Origin: an uncultured Pseudomonadales bacterium
GTDB taxonomy: Bacteria; Pseudomonadota; Gammaproteobacteria; Pseudomonadales; Azotimanducaceae
Reading direction: 5' to 3'
Length of the DNA: 64,000 nt
Assembly: GCA_951813295.1 (NCBI GenBank)
Contig: CATOTI010000002.1
Coordinates: forward strand, 1,736,001-1,800,000
Made by a program: the position numbers and the translations under genes. This document shows positions 8,857 to 17,514 of this stretch, one piece after another; position 1 is the stretch's first letter, and every line of letters starts with the position of its first letter. Below the pieces are notes generated by a model, which saw nothing but the letters and a program-made list of their open reading frames with translations, was not told where the DNA came from and ran no database searches.

Positions 8857-10221
8857 TTACGGCAGCGGGCTCTCGGCACTGTCCGCTTGTCGGTCGGAAC
8901 CGAACACCGCGGATGGCGTCGCGGCACGCCGTTGCTCGAGCCAGATCACCCCATCATAGGGCGCGCTATTGCCCCTTGTGGCGATGAAATCGAGATCGCC
9001 ATCACCGTCGAGGTCGCGTGCCTGGAACTGATCGAACATCCCCCGCCGACGTCGAGAAACATCGTGCCGTTGCCACGTCGCGCGTGGATCGTCACCTTGT
9101 GCGAACCAGGCGATGCGCCCCTGCGGTGTGTCGAGCGGGACGTCACCGTCGGCATCGCGTGGACCCCGGCTGTAAGCCCCCGTCATCACATCGAGGCGCC
9201 CGTCACCGTCGATGTCAGCCATCCGCAGCCCGACGAGCGAATCCGGGATCGTCGATCCGATCACGTGGCGCGTCCACTCGGCACCGGACGTCGCCGGTTG
9301 CTCAAGCCAGACGATACGCCCAGGCCACTCGTTCGCGACGATATCGAGGCGTCCGTCGCCGTCGAGATCGGCGTAGTCCATGTTGAATCCCGTGAGGCCC
9401 TGACGCGCGATGATCGGCCGCGACTCGAAAGCACCCGATCCATCGTTCTCGAGCCAGAAGAGACGTTGCTCCCCGCGAGATCCGCCAACGATATCCGTAT
9501 CGCCGTCGCCATCGAGGTCCACGGGTTCGGCATTGATGGGAATCGACATCGTGGCGAGTACGTGTTCGCGCCAGTCACCCGAAGCGGGTTCCGCGCCGGG
9601 ATCGAACCAACTGATCGGATGGCGCGCTGTCGTGTCGAGCGCCGGATTCTGCTCACCTTTGTTCGCAGCGACGACTTCGAGATCACGATCCCCGTCCAGA
9701 TCGGCGAGAAAGACGCGGATGTAGGAACCGCGATTCTGGGTGATCGGTGGGATGACGGCCCGCCACGGCGCGTCACGCTTGCCCGGATTTTCGAGGTACA
9801 GGAGATGGGCAAGTTCGCAGGCCACGACGATGTCGGGCCACCCGTCGCCGTTGAGATCGCCGATCGCGGCATCTTCCGCGGCACCCGCGAGTTCTCCCTC
9901 GGCAAGCGTCACGTTGTCCCAACGCATCGGATCCGCGCCACCGTAGGCGATCCGCACATATCCGCGCGCGACACCGTCGTAGGTCGTATCCGCCTCATGC
10001 ACCGAGACAATGTCTTCGAAACCATCACGGTCGACGTCCGCCATGACGAAGCCATCGCTGCCCCTGACCGGAACGCCCGTAATCGATTCGTCATCGATCA
10101 GGTGTTCATGCCAGGTAATGAAACGGCCGTCTTGCGCAACGGCACGGCTCGGCGCTTCGCCCACCGGCGTCGCCACGACCCCCGTTGCTCCCACGAGGAT
10201 GACGAGTCCAAACCAACGCAT
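8857..10221 (-). CDS. Secreted FG-GAP/VCBS repeat beta-propeller protein
   Basis: A 454-residue exported protein. The ATG at 10221 is preferred because it directly precedes a hydrophobic signal sequence (MRWFGLVILVGATGVVA). At least seven calcium-binding DxDxDGxxD-type loops repeat along the chain: ADVDRDGFED, GDLNGDGWPD, ADLDGDRDLE, VDLDGDGDTD, ADLDGDGRLD, ADIDGDGRLD and RDLDGDGDLD. This predicts a seven-bladed integrin-like beta-propeller, with a W-x-E-style strand (WLEQP, WLENDGSG) between loops. Such proteins are found at the cell surface or secreted, often without a known enzymatic role. Confidence 0.88.
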   Translation of the reverse strand: MRWFGLVILVGATGVVATPVGEAPSRAVAQDGRFITWHEHLIDDESITGVPVRGSDGFVMADVDRDGFEDIVSVHEADTTYDGVARGYVRIAYGGADPMRWDNVTLAEGELAGAAEDAAIGDLNGDGWPDIVVACELAHLLYLENPGKRDAPWRAVIPPITQNRGSYIRVFLADLDGDRDLEVVAANKGEQNPALDTTARHPISWFDPGAEPASGDWREHVLATMSIPINAEPVDLDGDGDTDIVGGSRGEQRLFWLENDGSGAFESRPIIARQGLTGFNMDYADLDGDGRLDIVANEWPGRIVWLEQPATSGAEWTRHVIGSTIPDSLVGLRMADIDGDGRLDVMTGAYSRGPRDADGDVPLDTPQGRIAWFAQGDDPRATWQRHDVSRRRRGMFDQFQARDLDGDGDLDFIATRGNSAPYDGVIWLEQRRAATPSAVFGSDRQADSAESPLP

Positions 10222-10346
10222 CACGTACCGCCTTTCGGCTAACAGAGCGCAAAGCCTAGCCCGTTTGCCGCACCCTTGAACGCCTCGTTGTGGCCGAACC
10301 ACGTCGTGCGGTTAGATGACGACGCGAGTGGCAACAGAGCCTGACC

Positions 10347-11447
10347 ATGACGACCAGACGGACACACCGAGGTTTCCTGTCGATCTCCTTTGTGTTTTTG
10401 ATCTTCACGCTCGGCGGGTGCGACGCCCCGTCGAACGGCTCCTCGAGCGTCGACAGCGTCGCCATCTCGCCGTTTCCGAGCATCGAGAACCTGCCGCGAG
10501 CGCGCGGCGCCTTCGCGGCGTCGCAAGCCGCCATCACTTTCCTCGACACGCTCTCGTCATCGCAACGCACGATGGCCGTCCTGCCGATCACGAGTGACGC
10601 CCGAGCGCGCTGGTCGAACCTGCCCGCCGGTATCGTCGACTTTGATCACAACGGCGTGCGTATCGGCGATCTCGACGAGACACAACTGCAGTCGTTCTTC
10701 GAGCTCGTGGCGGCGACCTTGAGCGCCGACGGCTACCGTACCGTCGCCGACATCGTGACGGCCGACAAGATCCTGGCCGACAAACTGCTCGCCGGTCCGC
10801 TCGGTTGGACGGATGAAAACTACTGGGTTTCATTTTTCGGCGAACCCGCCGCAAGTGGGCCATGGATGCTGCAACTGAGCGGCCACCACCTCGCCATGAA
10901 CGTCGCGTTCGACGAGACGAAGATCGTCGGTTTCTCGCCGACCTTCCTCGGCGTCGAACCAGCGGCGTACGAATTTGCCGGTACCGAGAGCGCGCCTTTC
11001 ACGAGCGAAATCGCGGCGGTGTTCGAGGTCGTCCGGTCGCTTGATGAGGAACAACTCCTCGCGGCATCCCTCGATGACCTGCCCGACGACGTCGAGACAG
11101 GCGCGGGCCAAGACGGCGTCATCCCTGAAACGAAGGGGATCCCGGCGGCGCGCTTCTCCGGCGAGCAACGCGCGCGATTGCTCGATCTGATCGACGAGTG
11201 GGTCGACGTGCTACCACTCGAAGCGCGCACCGAGCGTCTCGCAGAGATCGAGGCCGATCTCGACAGCACCTATTTCAGTTGGTTCGGCAAGCTGCCCGCC
11301 ACGGGAAAGATCTATTTCCGTGTTCAGGGACCGCGGCTGATCCTCGAGTTTCTCACCGAAAGTAACGTCGGTGCCTACGAAGGGCATTACCACTCGATGT
11401 ATCGCGATCCGACGCGCGAATACGGCGGCTCGCCACGGCCGAACTGA
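10347..11447 (+). CDS. DUF3500 family lipoprotein
   Basis: A 366-residue exported protein. The N-terminus has a signal sequence ending in a lipobox, FTLGGC, so a lipid-anchored Cys near residue 29 is likely. The body contains segments typical of DUF3500: RARWSNLPAGIVDFDHNGVRIGDL, WVSFFGEP and WMLQLSGHHLAMNV, the last with a His-His pair. The function of the family is not established. It ends just before a perfect hairpin at 11451-11478 shared with the convergent beta-barrel gene. Confidence 0.82.
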   Translation: MTTRRTHRGFLSISFVFLIFTLGGCDAPSNGSSSVDSVAISPFPSIENLPRARGAFAASQAAITFLDTLSSSQRTMAVLPITSDARARWSNLPAGIVDFDHNGVRIGDLDETQLQSFFELVAATLSADGYRTVADIVTADKILADKLLAGPLGWTDENYWVSFFGEPAASGPWMLQLSGHHLAMNVAFDETKIVGFSPTFLGVEPAAYEFAGTESAPFTSEIAAVFEVVRSLDEEQLLAASLDDLPDDVETGAGQDGVIPETKGIPAARFSGEQRARLLDLIDEWVDVLPLEARTERLAEIEADLDSTYFSWFGKLPATGKIYFRVQGPRLILEFLTESNVGAYEGHYHSMYRDPTREYGGSPRPN

Positions 11448-11450
11448 GCC

Positions 11451-11478
11451 GATACGCGACGCTCACACGTCGCGTATC
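11451..11478. terminator. Bidirectional hairpin between convergent genes
   Basis: A perfect 11-bp stem, GATACGCGACG and CGTCGCGTATC, encloses a six-base loop. It begins four bases after the DUF3500 stop and lies 14 bases from the stop of the convergent beta-barrel gene. The plus-strand side is followed by a T-rich stretch (gttcttttc). It likely terminates transcription from both sides. Confidence 0.65.
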
Positions 11479-11491
11479 GCACCCGTTCTTT

Positions 11492-12040
11492 TCAAAAGCG
11501 CAGTACGAGCGAAGCGCTCCAGAGATCGAGGTTGGTATCGTCGAAATCGATGCGCGTGAAGTCGCCGCGCAGAGCGAAATGCTCATTGAACGAAACTTCG
11601 ACGCCGCCACCCCACGTGAACTCGTCGGCCTTGCCCGCGATGTCGACACCCTCGGGGAACGTGTGGTTCTGCGATTCGAGCTTGCCGTCGAACCAGCTCC
11701 AACCAAGCCGACCGTAGAGGTCGATGTGGTCGTTGAGCGGCACGATCCGCCGCCAGGCGATCCCGACGATGTCCGCGTCGAGATTCGCCGTCGTATCACC
11801 GAACGATGCGTTCGCGTCGTTCAAGTGAATGACGTCCCCTTCGAATGCCCAGTTCTCCGACATTCGAAAGCCGACGGTTCCGCGCAGGAACTCGGTGTCG
11901 TCGAAATCGAAAACATCAGCGCTGACGTCGTATCCGCCGACACCGGCCCCGATGTAGAAGCTGCCCGCTTCGTCCGCAAAGGATGTCGTCGCAAAACTAC
12001 CCACGAGGGCCGCTCCGACGAGTGCCTTTTTCAAGGTCAT
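11492..12040 (-). CDS. Outer-membrane beta-barrel protein (OmpA/OmpW-like fold)
   Basis: A 182-residue porin-like protein. The ATG at 12040 is chosen because AGGAG lies seven bases upstream and a signal peptide (MTLKKALVGAALVGSFATTSFA) follows at once. Alternating-polarity strands such as FYIGAGVGGYDVS, WAFEGDVIHL and HIDLYGRLGWSWF form an eight-stranded-barrel pattern. The chain ends with LWSASLVLRF; a C-terminal Phe is the outer-membrane insertion signal read by the BAM machinery. A perfect 20-bp palindrome lies 30 bases upstream of the start. Confidence 0.85.
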   Translation of the reverse strand: MTLKKALVGAALVGSFATTSFADEAGSFYIGAGVGGYDVSADVFDFDDTEFLRGTVGFRMSENWAFEGDVIHLNDANASFGDTTANLDADIVGIAWRRIVPLNDHIDLYGRLGWSWFDGKLESQNHTFPEGVDIAGKADEFTWGGGVEVSFNEHFALRGDFTRIDFDDTNLDLWSASLVLRF

Positions 12041-12069
12041 GGTTCTCTCCTGGTCAATCTTTTTTGTAT

Positions 12070-12089
12070 CCACGATGACGTCATCGTGG
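12070..12089. promoter_or_regulatory. Perfect 20-bp palindrome upstream of the beta-barrel gene
   Basis: CCACGATGACGTCATCGTGG is its own reverse complement. It lies 30-49 bases upstream of the beta-barrel start codon, where an operator or 5'-UTR hairpin would be expected. It is not a terminator for the downstream gene, since no T tract follows it in either useful direction before the next gene. The binding protein is unknown. Confidence 0.5.
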
Positions 12090-12151
12090 TGATCTCACGT
12101 TAGGAGCACGTCGATGAACGCATCCTGAACGCGCTGGAGAGCGGACCCCGG

Positions 12152-12820
12152 CTAGTCAACTCGGCGAAGGTAGCCGTCGCCGGAAACGCGCTGGCTGATT
12201 CGAGGGGTGCCGCGGTAACGAACGCGTCCGTCACCGGAAATGGAAACCTTGAGTTGATCCTGCACCTGAATCTCGACATCGCCGTCGCCGCTCACGCGGA
12301 CTTCGGTTTCCCGCGTAGCCAGATCGAGGGCTCGATAGTCGCCATCGCCCGAAATCGAGATGATCTGCCGTCGCACGTCGCCCGAAACTTCGAACCGCGT
12401 GTCACCGGCGTTTTTGATCGTGAGCTCATCCGCCTGGAGCGAGTCGACCTCGAACTCCGCATCGCCCGACGCCGACAGCGAAAGATCACCCGTTTCGAGC
12501 GGCCCGATCGTCACCGTGACGTCGCCGGCCGCCCTGAGACTCTGGAGTTCGATGACGCCCAGCTCAAAATCGACCGTGCCGGGACCTTTGGTCCGGATCG
12601 TGAGCAACGAGCCGTCGACGTCGACCTCGAGACGTTCGAGCGCGCGCGAGCGGCCGGATGCGGTCAGGAATTCACCATCGCCCTGCGTGACGGTCATCGT
12701 TGCGTCGCCGCCCAGGCGCACCGCATCGAAGCCGTCGACATCGAACGATCGGGTGTCGGCTGAAGCCGACGCGGCCACTAGAAGAATCATCGGTGCGGCG
12801 AGAAAAGACTGTCGAACCAT
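12152..12820 (-). CDS. DUF2807 (GIN-domain) exported protein
   Basis: A 222-residue exported protein. The ATG at 12820 begins a signal peptide (MVRQSFLAAPMILLVAASASA) and has GGAG about nine bases upstream. The body is a run of beta-strand repeats of the type G(D)xxxxxSGDGDxxF: SASGDAEFEVDSLQADEL, ISGDGDYRALDL, VRVSGDGDVEIQV, VSISGDGRVRY and VSGDGYLRRVD. This is the parallel beta-helix pattern of DUF2807 putative auto-transporter adhesin head domains. The family function is not established. The 111 bp to the beta-barrel gene on the same strand hold a palindrome. Confidence 0.85.
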   Translation of the reverse strand: MVRQSFLAAPMILLVAASASADTRSFDVDGFDAVRLGGDATMTVTQGDGEFLTASGRSRALERLEVDVDGSLLTIRTKGPGTVDFELGVIELQSLRAAGDVTVTIGPLETGDLSLSASGDAEFEVDSLQADELTIKNAGDTRFEVSGDVRRQIISISGDGDYRALDLATRETEVRVSGDGDVEIQVQDQLKVSISGDGRVRYRGTPRISQRVSGDGYLRRVD

Positions 12821-13047
12821 GGCTTTAGCTCCGTTGTACGTGAGAGCTATGTCGTTGGATGTCAAACGAAAGTTCTTCGCGCAAGCCTCCTCTGGTTTTG
12901 CCGCCCGTGTTCACGGCCATCAATCACAGCTTCGCGCGACCCACCAAAGCCCTGGCGCAGGCGCTGAGCGCTGTCGGTGAGTTAAGGGGGCTTGGCATCA
13001 CGCCGGCCGTCCGCTTAAGTACGAGCGGCAACCGAGGAGGCGGATAC

Positions 13048-14025
13048 ATGGCGAACTTCGACGACGCCGAGATCACACACAAAAGCGAGATCGTCGGCGA
13101 CTAGCGCCTGCATTGGGTCGAGGCGGGCGAGGGCCCGGTCGTGCTGATGGTGCACGGCTTTCCCGAGTCCTGGTATTCCTGGCGCAATCAGATCCCGACG
13201 CTTGCCGCCGCCGGCTATCGCGCCGTCGCGATCGACGTGCGCGGGTACGGCCGTTCGGCGAAACCAACGGATGTCGCAAGCTACCGGATGACGAAGAACG
13301 TCGGCGATATCGTCTCCCTCGCCGGGATTCTCGGTGATGACGTCACGCTGGTCGGGCACGATTGGGGTGCGCCGATCGTGTGGAACTCCGCGCTGTTGCG
13401 CGGCGATCTCTTCCGCGGCGTAGCCGGGCTCTCGGTGCCGTACTCCCCACCCGGCGGCGGTCCCCGCCCAACGACGGGGATGCGCGCGACGGCCGGTACC
13501 GATCACGAGTTCTACGTCGAATACTTCCAGGAAGTCGGTCGTGCCGAGGCGGAAATCGAAGCCGACGTGCGCCAGTGGCTGCTGGGTTTCTACTGGTGCG
13601 CCTCAGGCGATATTCGAAACGGCCCCAATATCGCGCTCGTCCCACGCGGCACCCTCATCAAGGACCTCTTCGAGTACCCCGAGACGATGCCGGACTGGCT
13701 CTCCGCCGCGGATCTCGAGGCCTACACCCGCGAATTCGAGTTTTCCGGCTTCTTCGGCCCACTCTCGCGTTATCGGAACGTCGATCGGGACTGGGAGGAT
13801 CTGCGCGCCTTCAGCGGCCAGCCCATTCAGATCCCCGCACTCTTCGTCGGCGGCGACCGCGACGGACCGACGATCTGGGGACAGGCCGCGATCGACAGAT
13901 TCCCCGAAACGCTACCGCGACTGACGCGCGCCGAGATTCTGCCCGGCTGCGGTCATTGGACGCAGCAGGAACGCGCCGTGGACGTCAACGAACTCCTGCT
14001 CGAGTTCCTCGACGCCATTCATTGA
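13048..14025 (+). pseudogene. Alpha/beta hydrolase (epoxide hydrolase/dehalogenase type) with in-frame amber codon
   Basis: The gene should start at the ATG at 13048, which has a strong GAGGAGG upstream. After 18 codons (ending SEIVGD) an in-frame TAG occurs at 13102-13104. The same frame then continues RLHWVEAGEGPVVLMVHGF and on to 14025, a seamless family N-terminus, so the stop interrupts a real coding frame. The rest is intact: HGFPESW oxyanion segment, GHDWGAP with Asp nucleophile, and GCGHWTQQE with catalytic His. Initiation at the GTG at 13141 would lose the first strand. A TTG-to-TAG change (Leu to stop) would explain it; a sequencing error or readthrough are alternatives. Confidence 0.75.
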
Positions 14026-14076
14026 GCGACGAGAGGCCATGTCTCGCTCTGGATCATCGCCGAACGTCGACAAGGA

Positions 14077-14865
14077 TCATGCTTCCCACACGAGCGGAAA
14101 GTCGTCGCAGGTCATCTCGTCCCCCGGGCTGATGCCGGGATCGCGGGTCGGAATTGCCGTACCGGGGCGCGGGTCGTAGCGTACATCGTCACCCGTCCAG
14201 CGCGTCGCCCAGGCCCGCCGACGTCCCGTCGAACGGTTTCCCGGCGCGCCGATGGCTTGAAAGACGAGGCAATCACCGGGCGACACGGCCCAGGAGAGGA
14301 TCTCGTAGTCCGGATCTGCATCGATATCCGGAAGCTCCGGCAGACCCGTGCCCTCGTACGGGCTATCGTCGATGAAGTGATGCGGGTTGTGGGCTGACCA
14401 CTGATGCGATCCCCGGACAAAGCGAAGCGACGCGCTTTCGGCCACGTCGTCGAGCGGCAGCCAGATCGAGGCGACCTGCCGACCCCGCACGGCCCAATAG
14501 GGTTGGTCTTGGTGCCAGGGCGTCGCTTCCTCGACGCCGGGTTCCTTGACGAGCAACTGGTCGTAGAAGAAGTTGCAGCGACGGCTCTGCATGACTGTCC
14601 CGGCGACTGCCGCGGCACCCGAGCGCATGACGAACTCTCGGAAAGCCGGTATCCGCCGGGCGACGTCGAGATCGCCAAAGAAACGTGCATCGTCACCGTA
14701 CTCTTCGGCGAACGGCCCCGGCTTCGCAAGCGCCTCCTCGGTCGCTGCGCGCAGCCGCTCAATCCACGAATAATCGAAGATCCCGCGAAGCCGGACGACG
14801 CCTTCATGCTGGAACTGATCGACTTCATCCGTCGTGATGTCGCGCAGCGGCGCCGTCCCTGTCAT
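14077..14865 (-). CDS. Phytanoyl-CoA dioxygenase (PhyH) family protein
   Basis: A 262-residue Fe(II)/2-oxoglutarate dioxygenase of the PhyH family. The ATG at 14865 is chosen because GAGGTGGG lies just upstream and the normal family N-terminus follows (EVDQFQHEGVVRLRGIFD). The iron ligands HxD are in WHQDQPYW; a distal His is expected in the C-terminal third, where SPGDCLVFQAIGAPGN stands in place of the usual GD...H...H-x-S segment, and the exact third ligand is unclear. It is divergent from the esterase at 14960. It is one of three PhyH-family genes in the window. Confidence 0.82.
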   Translation of the reverse strand: MTGTAPLRDITTDEVDQFQHEGVVRLRGIFDYSWIERLRAATEEALAKPGPFAEEYGDDARFFGDLDVARRIPAFREFVMRSGAAAVAGTVMQSRRCNFFYDQLLVKEPGVEEATPWHQDQPYWAVRGRQVASIWLPLDDVAESASLRFVRGSHQWSAHNPHHFIDDSPYEGTGLPELPDIDADPDYEILSWAVSPGDCLVFQAIGAPGNRSTGRRRAWATRWTGDDVRYDPRPGTAIPTRDPGISPGDEMTCDDFPLVWEA

Positions 14866-14959
14866 ACCCACCTCGATCGCCACCGTTGGATGATGCCACC
14901 GTGGGCGCTTCGGCCGACGTCCTCTATGCTCGCGCGAACAACAGCGCAGGAGTCGAGCA

Positions 14960-15919
14960 ATGTCGAAGACGATTCTCGGTCTGTGGTTTCTGCTGCTCGT
15001 GGTTGTCAACGTGTCAGCGAGTGACAAACGCATCGGCAGCTTCGAGACGGACTTGGTGCCGGATCCCGTCGAGTACGCCCTCATCGCCCCACAAGGTTTC
15101 GCGGCGTCGAGCGATCTGCCGCTGGTCCTCTACCTGCACGGCGGTGGCGGTAGTCGCGACGCGCTCGACCGGGTCCGACCGATCTTCGAATCACTCTGGA
15201 ACGAAGGCGCGATCCCGCCCGCGATCGTCGCGACCGCCTCGGTCGGCGCACGCAGTTTCTACATGAACTATCACGATGGCAGCGAGCGTTGGGAGGACGT
15301 CGTCAGCGTCGCGTTTCTCGAGCATCTTCGCGCGACCTATCCGGCGACGCGCGACTCGAGACGAACGTTCATCACGGGTATCTCGATGGGTGGCATGGGA
15401 TCACTTCGAATCGCGTTCCGCCATCCCGATCGGTTCGCGGCCGTGGCGGCCCTCGAACCCGGCATCGAACCCATTCTCGCTTTTGGCGACATGCGCCCGA
15501 AGCATCGGTTCTGGCGCGGCGACCGCCTGATGCAGCGCGCTTACGGTAATCCGGTCGACGCGGACTACTGGGCCGACAACAACCCCGCGAGCATGGCCGT
15601 CTCGCGGCGCGACGCGATCCGTGAATCGGGGCTCCAAATCTACCTCGAGGCGGGCGATGAAGATCAATTCTGGCTCTACGAAGGTGCCGAGTTCCTGCAC
15701 CAGACGTTGTGGCGTGAGCGAGTCCGCCATGAATACCACCTCGTTCGTGGTGCCGATCATGTTGGCCCGTCGGTGCTCGACCGACACGAGGAAGCGTTTC
15801 GATTCCTCTTTCGAACCCTTGATCCCTGGCCGATGACCGAACGCATGCGGCAGGTCGACGACATGCTCGATCCGCTGAAGGCGCGGGCGGGCGGCGTCGA
15901 TCATTACAACGAGAAATGA
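14960..15919 (+). CDS. Exported esterase D / PHB-depolymerase-like alpha/beta hydrolase
   Basis: A 319-residue exported hydrolase. The N-terminal MSKTILGLWFLLLVVVNVSA is a signal peptide. LYLHGGGGSRDALD is the oxyanion segment, and FITGISMGGMGSLRIA contains the nucleophile Ser in GISMGG near residue 144. Late GDEDQFW and GADHVGPS segments carry the likely Asp and His. The fold matches feruloyl/acetyl esterases and esterase D. It overlaps the frame of the convergent metallo-hydrolase only beyond that gene's true stop. Confidence 0.85.
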   Translation: MSKTILGLWFLLLVVVNVSASDKRIGSFETDLVPDPVEYALIAPQGFAASSDLPLVLYLHGGGGSRDALDRVRPIFESLWNEGAIPPAIVATASVGARSFYMNYHDGSERWEDVVSVAFLEHLRATYPATRDSRRTFITGISMGGMGSLRIAFRHPDRFAAVAALEPGIEPILAFGDMRPKHRFWRGDRLMQRAYGNPVDADYWADNNPASMAVSRRDAIRESGLQIYLEAGDEDQFWLYEGAEFLHQTLWRERVRHEYHLVRGADHVGPSVLDRHEEAFRFLFRTLDPWPMTERMRQVDDMLDPLKARAGGVDHYNEK

Positions 15920-15949
15920 AGAGGGCCTCGTCGAGGCGGCCGAGTTCTG

Positions 15950-16995
15950 TTATCGAGCTTCCGCTGCGTTCGGACGGAGTTCGGTGGTGCCGCGGGTGTG
16001 CATCCGCGCAAACTGCGCGGCAATACATTCGTCGTAGATCCCGAGCATACGCTCGACGCCCTCCTGGCCGATGACGAGCGGGTTCTGCCCCAGCCCGCGC
16101 CGTTTTTCTCGCATCGCGAAGTTGCCCACACCCAGGGATGGGTACTGATCAGCGCTTCGACACCGCGCTCGCGGGCGATGTCCCAGAACTTGTGCAGGGA
16201 GTTGTGCATCTGGTTCAGCTCGCTGAATCGACCCGGGAGCGCCTGACCGCCCCACATCCCGATCGTCAGCTCCTCACCCTGGTAGCGCACGGTGATGATC
16301 GACGACAGCGTGCCGGCCGTATGGCCCGGGGTGACGACGAAGGTGACGCTGGCGTTACCCATCTCGATCGTCTCGCCGTCCTCGATCACGCGATCGCGGG
16401 TGGGCTGCGTCACGGCCGGATAGCCCGCGCGGAGCGCAAAGGGCAACGCTATGTCGTTCTCGAGCGCGTCCCAATCCGACCCCGACATGGCAATACGCGC
16501 CCCGTACTGCTGGGCCAGATAATCCGAGCCGCCGTAGTGGTCAAAATGCGCGTGCGTGATGACGACGGTGTTCATCGCCGTCGGGTCGAGCCCCAGCTCC
16601 AACATCCCGGGGATCAGGATGTTCCTGGCCTCACCTTCGTTGTTGAGTGCATCAAAGAGGATCAGGCCATCGCCGGTATCGAGGATCCACGATCCGATTG
16701 CATAAAGGCCGACGTAGTAGAAGTTGTCGAACGCCGCAAAAGGCTCGACCCCCGGCGCGTTCGGATCGAGAAAACCGGGAATGTCGCGAATCGCATCGAT
16801 GATCGCGTTGGCGGCCGGGCGACAGACGAAACCGTCCGCCAGAAAATCGAACTCATCGCCCCCGATCTCTTTCGCCCGTGCCACGTGATGGGCGACGGCC
16901 GGGGCGTCCACCTCGGGCACACGCCCCGGGTCCGCCCCGACCGTTCCTGTCGCTAGGCCAACGGCGAGCCATTGCGCGATAGACCGCAACTTCAA
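15950..16995 (-). pseudogene. MBL-fold metallo-hydrolase with C-terminal frameshift
   Basis: An exported metallo-beta-lactamase-fold protein: a signal peptide (MKLRSIAQWLAVGLATGTVGA) and the zinc motif HAHFDHYGG near residue 148 are present, with GHTAGTLSS further on. After STHPWV (near 16130) the first frame runs into low-complexity sequence with no family likeness. Another frame from the same point reads GNFAMREKRRGLGQNPLVIG and continues family-like through ERMLGIYDECIAAQ to a stop at 15950. A loss of one base or a gain of two within tgggtgtgggcaac (16121-16134) explains this. In the unshifted frame the ORF would end at 15904, inside the convergent esterase gene. Confidence 0.72.
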
Positions 16996-17068
16996 AATCG
17001 AGCCCCTCTATACCGACAGCCACGTTAGGCAGATCGACGCCAACCCTCAAGCTCCGACAAGCCCCCGT

Positions 17069-17383
17069 TTACGGTGATTTGGGCGTCGTCAGGTACAGAT
17101 ACGCGGGCAATGCACACGAGAGCCCGATGAAGAGATTGACGATGATGAAAGGAATGGGATTCGGCGCCTCCGCGTCGCGACGACGGCGCGTGTACATCAC
17201 GCCCCAGAACGCGACCGACGAGACCACGACATCGACGCCAATGCCTGCCGCGGCGCCGTTCGCGAAGACCCCGCCGAGGAACGCACCGAGATCGACACCG
17301 CCCTGCTCGCCGAAGAAGACAATGAAGAAGTAGACCGGGACGACCGTGCCGACAACGGTCACGATGAGATAGAACGTTCGCAT
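17069..17383 (-). CDS. DUF2834-type small membrane protein
   Basis: A 104-residue integral membrane protein with three hydrophobic segments: FYLIVTVVGTVVPVYFFIVF at the N-terminus, a central VDVVVSSVAFWGVMY, and FIIVNLFIGLSCALPAYLYL near the C-terminus. The order and lengths match DUF2834, whose function is unknown. AAGGAG lies about eight bases before the ATG. It is divergent from the MmyB-type regulator at 17515, and the 131-bp space between them contains a perfect inverted repeat, so this may be the regulator's target gene. Confidence 0.75.
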   Translation of the reverse strand: MRTFYLIVTVVGTVVPVYFFIVFFGEQGGVDLGAFLGGVFANGAAAGIGVDVVVSSVAFWGVMYTRRRRDAEAPNPIPFIIVNLFIGLSCALPAYLYLTTPKSP

Positions 17384-17438
17384 CACGCGCTCCTTTTCGA
17401 TTGATGAACGTGATCTTGCGCCGCGCCGTCATCAGTGC

Positions 17439-17457
17439 AATTACCCGCCAGGTAATT
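17439..17457. promoter_or_regulatory. Inverted repeat, candidate operator between divergent regulator and DUF2834 genes
   Basis: AATTACC and GGTAATT form a perfect 7-bp inverted repeat around a five-base spacer. It is placed 56 bases upstream of the DUF2834 start and 57 bases upstream of the regulator start, nearly the midpoint. Symmetric sites at such positions are typical for dimeric helix-turn-helix regulators that control themselves and a divergent gene. The assignment to the neighbouring regulator is inference. Confidence 0.5.
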
Positions 17458-17514
17458 CCGACGCGCACCAGAGGTCGTTAGAGTCGCGTTCTCATCAACT
17501 CGAGGATCGAGGAC

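Noticed and set aside
8653-10242. 529-residue plus-strand ORF
   Set aside because: It lies opposite the FG-GAP gene; its apparent length comes from GC-rich codon structure on the true strand, which has clear calcium-loop repeats.
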